64,000 bases of DNA, taken from contig NZ_AP018316.1 of NCBI RefSeq assembly GCF_002368115.1, forward strand, positions 4,088,666 to 4,152,665, given 5' to 3'. Position numbers and translations under genes: made by a program. The DNA comes from Dolichospermum compactum NIES-806. GTDB lineage: Bacteria > Cyanobacteriota > Cyanobacteriia > Cyanobacteriales > Nostocaceae. The notes under the pieces are model-generated. The model was not told the origin of the DNA, searched no databases, and saw only the letters and a list, made by a program, of their open reading frames with translations. This document shows positions 18,345-26,372 of this stretch, piece by piece; positions within the stretch are counted from its first letter, which is position 1; each line of letters starts with the position of its first letter.

Positions 18345-19688
18345 TTATCTTTTTCCAGTCATCATCATTTTAACTCCGCCTTGAGGAGCAAGAGTAAACC
18401 CGCGTCTTTGGAGTTTAATAGGTTTATTATCTACTAAGGCTAGTTGATAATTAGATAAAACTATTGCCAAAACTAATTTTATTTCTAACAAAGCTAGAGC
18501 ATAACCCAAACAGCGCCGACTACCACCACCAAAGGGCATATATTCTGAGGGGGAATACTGTCTTTCTAGAAAGCGTTCGGGTTTAAATTGGTGGGGTTGA
18601 GGATATATGTCTTCGTGATAATGGACAAGGTAAATACTGGGCATTAACATTGTTTCCGGTTCAAACTCGTATCCGGCAATATTCATAGATGATTTAGTGA
18701 TGCGTGGGAAAATAATTGGTAAGACTGGATACATCCGCAGAGTTTCGTTACAAACTGCGGTTAAATAAGGAAGTTGGGCAATTTCCATTAGTTGAGGATT
18801 TTCTCCTAAACTGTTGATTTCTTGCAGCAATTTTGCCAGGATATCTGTATTTTGATGAATTTGATAAAAAGCCCAAGCTAGGATTGTGGCAGTGGTTTCA
18901 TGTCCAGCAAATAAAAGTGTCAACAATTCATCTTTTAATTCTTCGTTAGTCATTGGTTGACCGTTTTCATCTTTTGCAGCCATCATTAAGCTGAGAATAT
19001 CACTCTGTTGATGATTATGATTATTTCTTCTTTCTTCTATTTCTGCTTGGAGTAATTCATGAACCTTTTTTTGTTTGCTTTTCATCTGTCCCCAAGGTGT
19101 CCATTCTCCCCAATCTTTTTGTAAGAATTTCAAAAACAGCATACTGGATCGTAAAGGAGAATCAATCATATCTATCCAAGAAGTAAGTAGGGGTTTTAGT
19201 TGTTGATAACGTTCTCCTTCACTTAATCCAAAGATAATTTGTAAAATAACTTCTAGACTAATTTTTTGCATGATAGATCGAGCTACAAAAGGCTGATTAA
19301 TTGGTAATTGACTAGCGATTTGTTGGGTAATCAAGCAGATTTGTTGGGCGTAAGTTTGTAGCCGTTCTCCATGAAAAGGTGGCATTAATAATTTTCGTTC
19401 TCGACGATGGCGATCGCCATCCATTAACATGATAGAATTTTTGCCGATGAGCGGTTCTGCTAGTTTGTTAGCACGGCCAATATCAAATTTAGAATCTTGG
19501 GTAAGAATCTCCTGTATAGTTTGGGGATTACCAATAATTACAGCAGTACCAACACCACTTAGCCGCATGGTGAAAATGTCCCCATATTGTTGACGATATT
19601 TTTCTTGGAATCCAATGGGATCTCCAATCCAGTTGATAAGTTGCAACCAGGGGGGAGCGGGAATACGATTGGGTAATTGTTGAAGCAT
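18345..19688 (-). CDS. Cytochrome P450
   Basis: 447 residues. Class-defining motifs are in order: I-helix oxygen-binding AGHETTATIL, K-helix ETLRMYP (ExxR), PERF region FKPERF, and heme loop FGGGSRRCLGYA with the ligand Cys393. No N-terminal membrane anchor is present, so it is soluble as usual for bacteria. The pattern resembles the CYP110-type P450s of Nostocales that hydroxylate fatty acids or terpenoids; that assignment is inference. It is divergent from hpnA with a mobile repeat (19706-19903) in the promoter gap. The substrate cannot be told from the sequence. Confidence 0.93.
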   Translation of the reverse strand: MLQQLPNRIPAPPWLQLINWIGDPIGFQEKYRQQYGDIFTMRLSGVGTAVIIGNPQTIQEILTQDSKFDIGRANKLAEPLIGKNSIMLMDGDRHRRERKLLMPPFHGERLQTYAQQICLITQQIASQLPINQPFVARSIMQKISLEVILQIIFGLSEGERYQQLKPLLTSWIDMIDSPLRSSMLFLKFLQKDWGEWTPWGQMKSKQKKVHELLQAEIEERRNNHNHQQSDILSLMMAAKDENGQPMTNEELKDELLTLLFAGHETTATILAWAFYQIHQNTDILAKLLQEINSLGENPQLMEIAQLPYLTAVCNETLRMYPVLPIIFPRITKSSMNIAGYEFEPETMLMPSIYLVHYHEDIYPQPHQFKPERFLERQYSPSEYMPFGGGSRRCLGYALALLEIKLVLAIVLSNYQLALVDNKPIKLQRRGFTLAPQGGVKMMMTGKR

Positions 19689-19705
19689 AATGTTATATTT
19701 ATCTA

Positions 19706-19903
19706 GGATTTACGCATTGACAAGATTCCCCAAATATGTGACGTAAATTTTATCCCTTGTAGGGTGCGTCAGACACGATATTTTGACAAAAAAACAGATT
19801 CCCTCTATCTGACGCACCCTACTCAATAAGTTATTCCCAAAGCCGAAAACGACGCAATTTCGTTCATTCATATCATGGTAAATTAGTGAGCGTGCGTAAG
19901 TCC
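19706..19903. mobile_element. 198 bp non-coding MITE, copy 2, TA-flanked
   Basis: Reverse complement of 8569-8766 with the same length, the same terminal inverted repeats and TA on each side (19704-19705 and 19904-19905). One mismatch was seen by eye (GAACGAAATT against GAAGGAAATT). It lies 18 bp before the P450 start and about 105 bp before hpnA, so it fills most of their shared promoter region. Confidence 0.85.
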
Positions 19904-20008
19904 TATTATCTGTTATTTCCTATTTATTTTCACAAAAAAATAGCCATTTGGGAGCGATCGCTTAAAAATTATCTGATAATAAAATTTTAATAAGTGTGAG
20001 GTGATTAA

Positions 20009-20995
20009 ATGCGGGCTTTTGTGACTGGTGGTACGGGGTTTATTGGTTCTCATGTAGTGCGATCGCTTTTACAATCAGAATACCAAGTTACAGCTTTAGT
20101 CCGTCCTCATAGTAACTTGAGTAATTTACAGGGTTTGGCTGTAGATATTGTCAAAGGTGATTTGAATAACCCGAATATCTGGGAACAGATGCAGGGTTGT
20201 CAATATCTGTTTCATGTTGCTGCCCATTATTCCCTGTGGCAAAAAGACCGAGACTTGCTTTATCTTAACAATGTGGAAGGTACACGCAACATCCTGTCTG
20301 CAGCCCAAAAAGCGGGGATTGAACGCACAGTTTATACCAGTTCCGTTGCCGCTATTGGTGTAGGTAAATTGGGACAAGTTGTAGATGAAACTTACCAAAG
20401 TCCCCTAGAAAAATTAGTGGGGGATTATAAAAAATCTAAATTCCTAGCTGAACAAGTGGCAATATCCGCGGTGAATCAGGGTCAAGATATTGTGATCGTT
20501 AATCCTAGTAGTCCAATTGGTCCTTTAGATATTAAACCTACGCCTACAGGGGATATTATTCTGCGGTTTTTGCGGAGAGAAATGCCAGCTTATGTAGATA
20601 CGGGATTGAATTTTATTGATGTGCGCGATGTCGCCAAGGGACATTTATTAGCATTAGAAAAGGGGAAATCAGGCGATCGCTATATTCTCGGTCATCAAAA
20701 TCTTAGCCTTAAACAACTCCTAGAACAACTCTCCCAAATCACGACTTTACCTGCACCGCAAACATCTATACCAGCTTGGATACCCCTAACTGTAGCTTGG
20801 GTAGACGAAAAAATCCTCGCACCTTTAGGAAAAACCTCGACAGTTCCCATTGATGGAGTCCGCATGGCACAGCAACCAATGTATTATGATGCTTCTAAGG
20901 CTATCCGCGAATTAGGTTTACCTCAGTCACCCCTGAATATAGCCCTCAAGGATGCTGTAGATTGGTTTGTGTCTAATAGTTATGTGAATAGGTGA
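20009..20995 (+). CDS. hpnA: Hopanoid-associated sugar epimerase HpnA
   Basis: 328 residues of the extended short-chain dehydrogenase type. The NAD(P)-binding TGGTGFIGSHV is at residues 7-17, with FHVAAHYSLW at about 70-80, the Tyr-x-x-x-Lys catalytic pair in GDYKKSKFLAE, and VNPSSPIGP after it, all as in HpnA. HpnA is found with hopanoid (bacteriohopane) genes and is thought to shape the side-chain sugar. The gene directly downstream is hpnH, which supports the call. GTGAGG (about 19996) is a ribosome site for the ATG at 20009. Confidence 0.88.
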   Translation: MRAFVTGGTGFIGSHVVRSLLQSEYQVTALVRPHSNLSNLQGLAVDIVKGDLNNPNIWEQMQGCQYLFHVAAHYSLWQKDRDLLYLNNVEGTRNILSAAQKAGIERTVYTSSVAAIGVGKLGQVVDETYQSPLEKLVGDYKKSKFLAEQVAISAVNQGQDIVIVNPSSPIGPLDIKPTPTGDIILRFLRREMPAYVDTGLNFIDVRDVAKGHLLALEKGKSGDRYILGHQNLSLKQLLEQLSQITTLPAPQTSIPAWIPLTVAWVDEKILAPLGKTSTVPIDGVRMAQQPMYYDASKAIRELGLPQSPLNIALKDAVDWFVSNSYVNR

Positions 20996-21014
20996 CAGGT
21001 GACAGAAATTAATT

Positions 21015-21054
21015 ACCAATGACCAATCACCAATGACCAATCACCAATGACCAA
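21015..21054. repeat. STRR array ACCAATG/ACCAATC
   Basis: Five to six tandem heptamers alternating ACCAATG and ACCAATC lie between hpnA and hpnH. An ATG inside the array (21047) gives a false upstream start for hpnH. Confidence 0.85.
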
Positions 21055-21073
21055 ATTGAGGAGTGTTAGTTTC

Positions 21074-22090
21074 ATGGCAATTAATTTACAACAAGCAGTA
21101 GATATAGGTAAATATTTAGTTACACAACGCTTATTAGGGCGAAAACGCTTTCCCCTCGTATTGATGTTAGAACCCCTGTTCCGGTGTAACCTAGCTTGTA
21201 CTGGTTGCGGTAAAATCCAGCATCCAGTAGAAATCCTCAAGCAAAATCTTACTCCAGAACAGTGTTTTGCGGCTGTGGAAGAATGCGGCGCACCAGTTGT
21301 TTCTATTCCCGGTGGAGAACCTCTCCTACATCCCCAAATAGGTGAAATTGTTGAAGGCTTAATTAAACGCAAGAAATATATTTACTTGTGTACTAATGGT
21401 TTATTACTAGAAAAGAGTCTCGATAAGTTTAAACCTTCTCCTTATCTAACCTTTAGCGTCCATTTGGATGGAATGCGAGAATGGCATGATAAATGTGTAG
21501 ACAGAAAAGGTGTTTTCGATACTGCAATCCAAGCAATTCGCGCCGCTAAAGCTAAAGGTTTTCGTGTCGCTACCAACACGACCATTTTTGAAGGTTGCGA
21601 TATCCAAGAAATGCAGGAATTTTTTGATTTTCTGGAAACATTGGGTACTGACGGGATGATGATTTCTCCTGGCTACAGTTACGAATGGGCCCCAGATCAA
21701 GATCATTTTCTGCAAAAAGAACAAACCCGCGCTTTATTTAGAGAAATTCTCTCACCTTACACATCTGGAAAAAAGAACTGGAACTTCAATCACAATCCTT
21801 TATTCTTAGATTTTCTCATTGGTGAAAAAGACTATGAATGCACCCCTTGGGGTAGTCCTAGTTATAGTGTTTTAGGTTGGCAAAAACCTTGTTATCTATT
21901 GAATGAAGGTTACTATACAACCTTTCAGGAGTTGTTAGATAAGACTGATTGGAGTCAATACGGTGGCGCTAGTGGTAATCCTAAATGTGCTGATTGTATG
22001 GTGCATTGTGGTTATGAACCAACAGCAGCAATGGATGCAATGCAACCGAAAAATATTGCCCGTTCTCTAACCACTGTGTTTGGAAAGTAA
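21074..22090 (+). CDS. hpnH: Adenosylhopane-forming radical SAM enzyme HpnH
   Basis: 338 residues from ATG 21074, preceded by GAGGAG (21058-21063); the ATG at 21047 lies in a heptamer array and was not used. The radical SAM cluster ligands are Cys38, Cys42 and Cys45 (CNLACTGC); SIPGGEPLLHP and LCTNGLLL are the following SAM-domain motifs. HpnH joins a 5'-deoxyadenosyl radical to diploptene, the first step of extended hopanoid side chains. The C-terminal part has a further cysteine set (CTPWG, KPCYLLNEGY, CADCMVHCG) typical of HpnH. It forms an operon with hpnA. Confidence 0.93.
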   Translation: MAINLQQAVDIGKYLVTQRLLGRKRFPLVLMLEPLFRCNLACTGCGKIQHPVEILKQNLTPEQCFAAVEECGAPVVSIPGGEPLLHPQIGEIVEGLIKRKKYIYLCTNGLLLEKSLDKFKPSPYLTFSVHLDGMREWHDKCVDRKGVFDTAIQAIRAAKAKGFRVATNTTIFEGCDIQEMQEFFDFLETLGTDGMMISPGYSYEWAPDQDHFLQKEQTRALFREILSPYTSGKKNWNFNHNPLFLDFLIGEKDYECTPWGSPSYSVLGWQKPCYLLNEGYYTTFQELLDKTDWSQYGGASGNPKCADCMVHCGYEPTAAMDAMQPKNIARSLTTVFGK

Positions 22091-22269
22091 TAATCTGAAA
22101 ACTGTCAGAATCAGGATTTTTAAGATTAATGGATGAACAGGATGAAAGAATAATTTACTCACAATAAATCCTGTTTATTCTCAAATCCAATAAATCTTGA
22201 TTTTGATTGTTTAAGGACAATCATCCAGAGAAGAATTTATTTTGAGTAGGATTAATTTAGAATTATAAT

Positions 22270-23277
22270 ATGCGACGTGACTCTATTTTCTATTATTTAT
22301 TTCAAACATATCCAACCCTGCTGTTTGAATTATTGCCAAATCCCCCCGCAAATGCGGCTAATTATCGCTTCGATTCGGTAGCGGTGAAAGAACCAAAGTT
22401 TGAAATTGACGGGGTATTTTTACCACCAGAAACAGAAACTCTAGGAGTTGTTTATTTCTGTGAAGTACAATTTCAAAAAGATGAACGACTGTATGAGCGG
22501 TTATTTGGGGAGTTGTTTCTCTATTTTTACAGAAATAGGGAACGTTTTCAAGATTGGCAAGCGGTGTTAATTTATCCAACTCGTAGTACGGAACAAGGGG
22601 ATATTCACCCCTATCGCGCACTTTTGAGTTCAGAACAAGTCCATCGAGTATATTTGGATGAGTTGGGAGAATTTGAGCAATTACCCCTTGATGTCAGTTT
22701 GTTGGTATTGACAACTCTAAAACAAAACAAAGCCCCAGCAGCAGCGCGATATTTAATCAATCGTTGTCAGCAGGAGTTACAAAAACCAACAGCTAGACGT
22801 GGCATAATGGAAATAATTACCACGATTATTTCTTATCGGTTTACTCATTTAAGTCGTGTGGAGATAGAAGCAATGTTAGGAATAAGTTTTCAGCAAACTC
22901 GCTTGTATGAAGAACTCAGAGAAGAAGCTACCGAATTAGGTATGCAGCAAGGTATGCAGCAAGGTATGCAGCAAGGTATGCAGCAAGGTATGCAGCAAGG
23001 TATGCAGCAGGGTATACAGCAAGGTATGCAGCAGGGTATACAGCAGGGTATACAGCAAGGTATGCAGCAAGGGAAACAACAAGGTAAACAGGAGGGAGAA
23101 GTAAATCTGATCCTACGGTTGTTATCTAAAAGATTTGGGGAAGTTCCTAGTCAGCTAAAAATGCAAATTGAGAAGTTGTCGCTGGAACAATTGGAAGCTT
23201 TAACTGAGGTGTTTTTAGATTTTGCAAGTTTAGATAATTTGGTTATTTGGTTGCAAAATTTAGAAGTTTCTGAGTAG
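22270..23277 (+). CDS. Rpn-type (DUF2887) putative recombination-promoting nuclease with GMQQ repeat
   Basis: 335 residues. MRRDSIFYYLFQTYPTLLFELL opens the family; FEIDGVFLPP with CEVQFQKDE supplies the PD-(D/E)XK Asp and the Glu-x-Gln variant. Residues 224-275 are thirteen tetrapeptides of the type GMQQ/GIQQ/GKQQ, encoded by a perfect-looking 12 bp tandem array. The C-terminus (KLSLEQLEALTEVFLDF) is the conserved Rpn tail. Rpn proteins of this kind are transposase-like nucleases that promote recombination. An internally deleted paralog is at 59980-60286. The repeat is a likely length-variable linker. Confidence 0.85.
   Translation: MRRDSIFYYLFQTYPTLLFELLPNPPANAANYRFDSVAVKEPKFEIDGVFLPPETETLGVVYFCEVQFQKDERLYERLFGELFLYFYRNRERFQDWQAVLIYPTRSTEQGDIHPYRALLSSEQVHRVYLDELGEFEQLPLDVSLLVLTTLKQNKAPAAARYLINRCQQELQKPTARRGIMEIITTIISYRFTHLSRVEIEAMLGISFQQTRLYEELREEATELGMQQGMQQGMQQGMQQGMQQGMQQGIQQGMQQGIQQGIQQGMQQGKQQGKQEGEVNLILRLLSKRFGEVPSQLKMQIEKLSLEQLEALTEVFLDFASLDNLVIWLQNLEVSE
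22939..23094 (+). repeat. 13 x 12 bp in-frame tandem repeat
   Basis: Units of GGTATGCAGCAA with few substitutions (ATG to ATA or AAA; CAA to CAG). Twelve bases keep the frame, so copy-number change would alter only linker length. This is not a CRISPR: there are no unique spacers. Confidence 0.9.
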
Positions 23278-23330
23278 TAAAAGCGCAGGTTTCTTTTTGT
23301 AAAGAAATATTAAAATATCTAGGCCAGTAA

Positions 23331-23564
23331 ATAAATGTATGTAACTATTACAACAGTATATCTACTGGCTTTGTCAAAGGTACTATAAAATCTTATAGAA
23401 TAGTAGCATTAGGTGCTTCTGCCGCAGGAAAAACCGTATTTTTATCTAGTTTATATAAAGAACTATCAACACAAAGTAAAAGTAATAAAATCTCGGAAGT
23501 CCTGATTCTGATGGTAAAAATATCCGATAGCGAAGCGTGGCGTAGCCATATCAGGATAAAATAA
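23331..23564 (+). pseudogene. Remnant of a P-loop NTPase gene
   Basis: A 77-codon open stretch without its own start reads RIVALGASAAGKTVFLSSLY, a strong Walker A at 23412-23435, followed by YKELSTQSKS. It then enters the dispersed repeat GATAGCGAAGCGTGGCGTAGCCATATC (about 23525) and stops at 23564. The rest of the NTPase is missing, so this is the 5' part of a gene truncated by a repeat or deletion. The GASAAGKT form recalls GTPase-like modules of cyanobacterial conflict genes; that is a guess. Confidence 0.6.
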
Positions 23565-23602
23565 ATGCAAGATTAATCATTTGTACAATTGGAGATAAAA
23601 AT

Positions 23603-24043
23603 ATGACATCACAACTGTATGAAACTGACTTTTATGCTTGGACTTTAGAACAGGCAAAATTATTAAAGCAAGGACAACTAAATCAACTTGATATTTTAAA
23701 TTTAATAGAGGAAATTGAATCTTTGGGTAAGCGAGAAAAGCAAGAATTAAGAAACCGACTAAGGATTTTAATTGGACATTTACTAAAGTGGGAATATCAA
23801 AGTGATAAACGTAGTAATAGTTGGAAAGCTACAATTAGAGAACAACGTCGTCGCATTAAAGAACTTCTAGAAGAAAACCCCAGTCTGAAATCCTATCTAT
23901 CGGAAGCAATGATTTTTGCTTACCAAGATGGTGTGGATTTAGCAATTCAGGAAACTAATTTACCTGATACAACTTTTCCTGCTGAAAATCCCTATAGTAT
24001 TTATCAAATTCTTGATCCTGCTTTTTTAGTTAATCAAGAATAA
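23603..24043 (+). CDS. DUF29 family protein
   Basis: 146 residues, helical and charged. The family's conserved parts are clear: YETDFYAWTLEQAKLLKQGQ at the start, DILNLIEEIESLGKREK, then LLKWEYQSDKRSNSWKATI and the tail ENPYSIYQILDPAFL. DUF29 proteins are numerous in cyanobacteria and often lie among mobile or accessory genes; no activity is known. GGAGATAAAAAT (about 23590) is a ribosome site. The frame looks intact although both sides carry gene remains. Confidence 0.88.
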   Translation: MTSQLYETDFYAWTLEQAKLLKQGQLNQLDILNLIEEIESLGKREKQELRNRLRILIGHLLKWEYQSDKRSNSWKATIREQRRRIKELLEENPSLKSYLSEAMIFAYQDGVDLAIQETNLPDTTFPAENPYSIYQILDPAFLVNQE

Positions 24044-24100
24044 AGTAAAATGCTGATTTCCTAATCAATTTAATAAGTCTTGATTAGCTTTATAAAGTTC

Positions 24101-24526
24101 TTAAACTATTGTTAGCATATCAAATATTAAAAGATTCCAATCATCAATTGATTTGGGTAATAAATCATTTTTTTGATTTGGACGCAAATGAACAATTTGA
24201 TTTCTGAGCTTATACAAATAAGATCCAGAGTTAATATTGTTTTTTTTGGCATATTGATAATTTATAGCTTATTTAAGGAATCCTCTAATTTAGGTTCTAA
24301 TCTTGTAGTTTCATAAAAATCACTATAAAAATTTTGCAGAGATTTCCCTAGGCAGAAAACGTATTTTTTCTGTCAAAATATCCAAAGCTAGAAAGTGAAA
24401 CTTTCCTTGATTATTTTGAGATTTAATCTTATCTTTTAATTTATTTAATTTAATAATTAAATATTGAAAATTATGTTCTACTTTTTCATGTTCTTTTTCC
24501 ATATTACTTCCCATTTCATCCTGCAT
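24101..24526 (-). pseudogene. Degraded gene of unknown function
   Basis: From about 24526 leftwards the frame reads MQDEMGSNMEKEHEKVEHN and continues to LPREIS, then a frameshift near 24336 leads to LQNFYSDFYETTRLEPKLED. A second shift near 24265 leads to INYQYAKKNNINSGSYLYK, RNQIVHLRPNQ and a stop at 24101. Each joined segment is free of stops and alike in composition, so this was one gene of about 130-140 codons with at least two indels. Its ATG overlaps the end of the acetyltransferase remnant, as in an old operon. The family is not recognised. Confidence 0.55.
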
Positions 24527-24668
24527 TGAAATCCATCATCATCTCGTAAGTTGCCACATTAAATCCATGATTTTCAAATAGCTTTTTAGCAAATTCATTT
24601 TGTGCTGCAACTTCAAGTATCAATATTTGTGAACCTAACTGTTTTGCCGCATCTACTAATCTTATTTA
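24516..24668 (-). pseudogene. C-terminal fragment of a GNAT acetyltransferase
   Basis: About 50 codons without a start read RLVDAAKQLGSQILILEVAA, then NEFAKKLFENHGFNVATYEM and a stop. The pattern LEVxxxNxxAxxLFExxGF is the acetyl-CoA/C-terminal part of GNAT enzymes. The N-terminal half is absent; the TPR gene stop lies at the junction (24669), so a rearrangement removed it. Confidence 0.65.
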
Positions 24669-26228
24669 TTAAAAATTTAAAATATCTAAAGATGCTTCTA
24701 TTTCTAATTCTATTATTCTCGCTTTTATATCTTGATATTCTGCTAATTTTCCCTCTTGCCAATATAAATCTGCGGCTTTATGAAAATCTGCCACTGCTCC
24801 TTGTTTGTCGGCAATTTCTAAGAGGGCATTTCCTCGGTTATAATAAGCATTAATATAGTGAGAATTCATTTTCACTACTTGAGTATAATCGGTGATTGCT
24901 GCTGCATATTTTCCTAAATCAAAATGAGCATTACCCCGACAATAGTAAGCATCAATATCATCAGAATTAATTTGAATGGCTTGGGTATAGTCAGCAATTG
25001 CTCCTTCATAATCTCCTAATTCAACTCGATCATGTCCACGATTTTTATACCCAATAGCATCATCAAAATCAATATTAATTACTTGGTGTGATTTCTGTTG
25101 ATCATCTAATAGGTAACGAGATATGTGTTTATCTTTTTGTGTATTAATATAATCAGGATTTAGCTTAATTGCTTGATTATAATCTTCAATTGCTCCTTGA
25201 GTATCACCAATATGAGAGCGAACATCACCACGATTTTTATAATTAATCGCAATATGGGGATTAATTCTAATTGCTTGGGTATAAGCTTCTATAGCTATTT
25301 GATAATTCCCTATTTGATAATGTGTCAAACCTATTTGATGATAAGCTTGAGGATGATTAATATTAATATTGATTGCTTGACTATAGTTAGTAATTGCTGT
25401 GTGATACTCGCCTAATTGATAATTAACTAAACCCAGTTTATGATAAATATCAGCATCACTATTATTAAACTGTAAGGCTTGATTATAACTATTAATCGCC
25501 GCTGCATACTCCCCTTTTTGGAAATATTCATCACCAAGATTTAAATAAAAAATAGTTAAATCCACAGGTGTAGATTGGGGTTTAATTATTTGACTTTGAG
25601 ATAAATTAGATGAATAGGAATTTGCGGAAATGGGAAGTTGTTCTAAATAGGAAAATAGACCACCACCATACAATAATTGATTAATCCCAAAGGAAATTTT
25701 CCCAGTTTTCAATTTAATCATTTGCGTGGGTAGAAATCCAGCTAAAAAAAGATGATATGCAGATTGCGCTTCATTGACTTCTTCTTGAATCAAAATACAG
25801 ACAATTACCGCATTTTTTTCCACTTCTTCGGCACTAACTGACCATCTGACCCTATCAATACTACCGTGACGAGATTTGACTTCAACGCCAATGGCAGAAT
25901 TAGCAGTGAGTGTAAAATCACTTTTACCGTCACCACCAAAGCGTTTTTCATAATCTACTTCCGTAATGAAATTAGCTAATCTTTCCTTAACAACTTCCTC
26001 ACCTAATTTACCTTTAAGATTATTAATAAAAACGTCACGGACTGGAGAAGTGCGTTTATATTTTTCCGCCATTAACCAGCAAAATTCCCGTAATGCTTTT
26101 AATCGCTCACCAGAAATAATAGTTAATTCACTATGTTGACCTTCTATTTGACAATGAAGTAAACAACCAGATATTAACCTTTTCAGAAAGTCAGATTGTA
26201 GCGATCGCAGGAGAGTAATCCAATCCAT
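24669..26228 (-). CDS. PD-(D/E)XK nuclease-like domain fused to TPR repeats
   Basis: 519 residues. The N-terminal 190 or so residues carry a nuclease-like pattern: GKLGEEVV (Glu77/78), GGDGKSDFTL (Asp104), then VEVKSRHG (Glu116, Lys118) on the next strand. An uncharacterised segment (SAEEVEKNAVIVCILIQEE) follows. From about residue 230 to 505 are eight or so TPR units of the type AINSYNQALQFNNSDADIYHK. The combination suggests a nuclease with a protein-binding arm, perhaps a defence effector. There are no membrane segments. ATG 26228 is the only start giving the whole nuclease part. Nuclease activity is inferred from motifs only. Confidence 0.72.
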   Translation of the reverse strand: MDWITLLRSLQSDFLKRLISGCLLHCQIEGQHSELTIISGERLKALREFCWLMAEKYKRTSPVRDVFINNLKGKLGEEVVKERLANFITEVDYEKRFGGDGKSDFTLTANSAIGVEVKSRHGSIDRVRWSVSAEEVEKNAVIVCILIQEEVNEAQSAYHLFLAGFLPTQMIKLKTGKISFGINQLLYGGGLFSYLEQLPISANSYSSNLSQSQIIKPQSTPVDLTIFYLNLGDEYFQKGEYAAAINSYNQALQFNNSDADIYHKLGLVNYQLGEYHTAITNYSQAINININHPQAYHQIGLTHYQIGNYQIAIEAYTQAIRINPHIAINYKNRGDVRSHIGDTQGAIEDYNQAIKLNPDYINTQKDKHISRYLLDDQQKSHQVINIDFDDAIGYKNRGHDRVELGDYEGAIADYTQAIQINSDDIDAYYCRGNAHFDLGKYAAAITDYTQVVKMNSHYINAYYNRGNALLEIADKQGAVADFHKAADLYWQEGKLAEYQDIKARIIELEIEASLDILNF

Positions 26229-26372
26229 GTATAATATTTCTGCGGTCTTTTTATATAAGGGTTTAACGCTGCTAAACCCTTATAAATCTATATGAATCCG
26301 GTTCAAAAACAGCACGAAGGGTGTGTAAAGCTGAAAACGAGAGCGTAACGCATCACCTCTTTGATCATGGTG

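Noticed and set aside
22939..23094. Possible CRISPR array
   Set aside because: The 12 bp units are contiguous, in frame and have no unique spacers.
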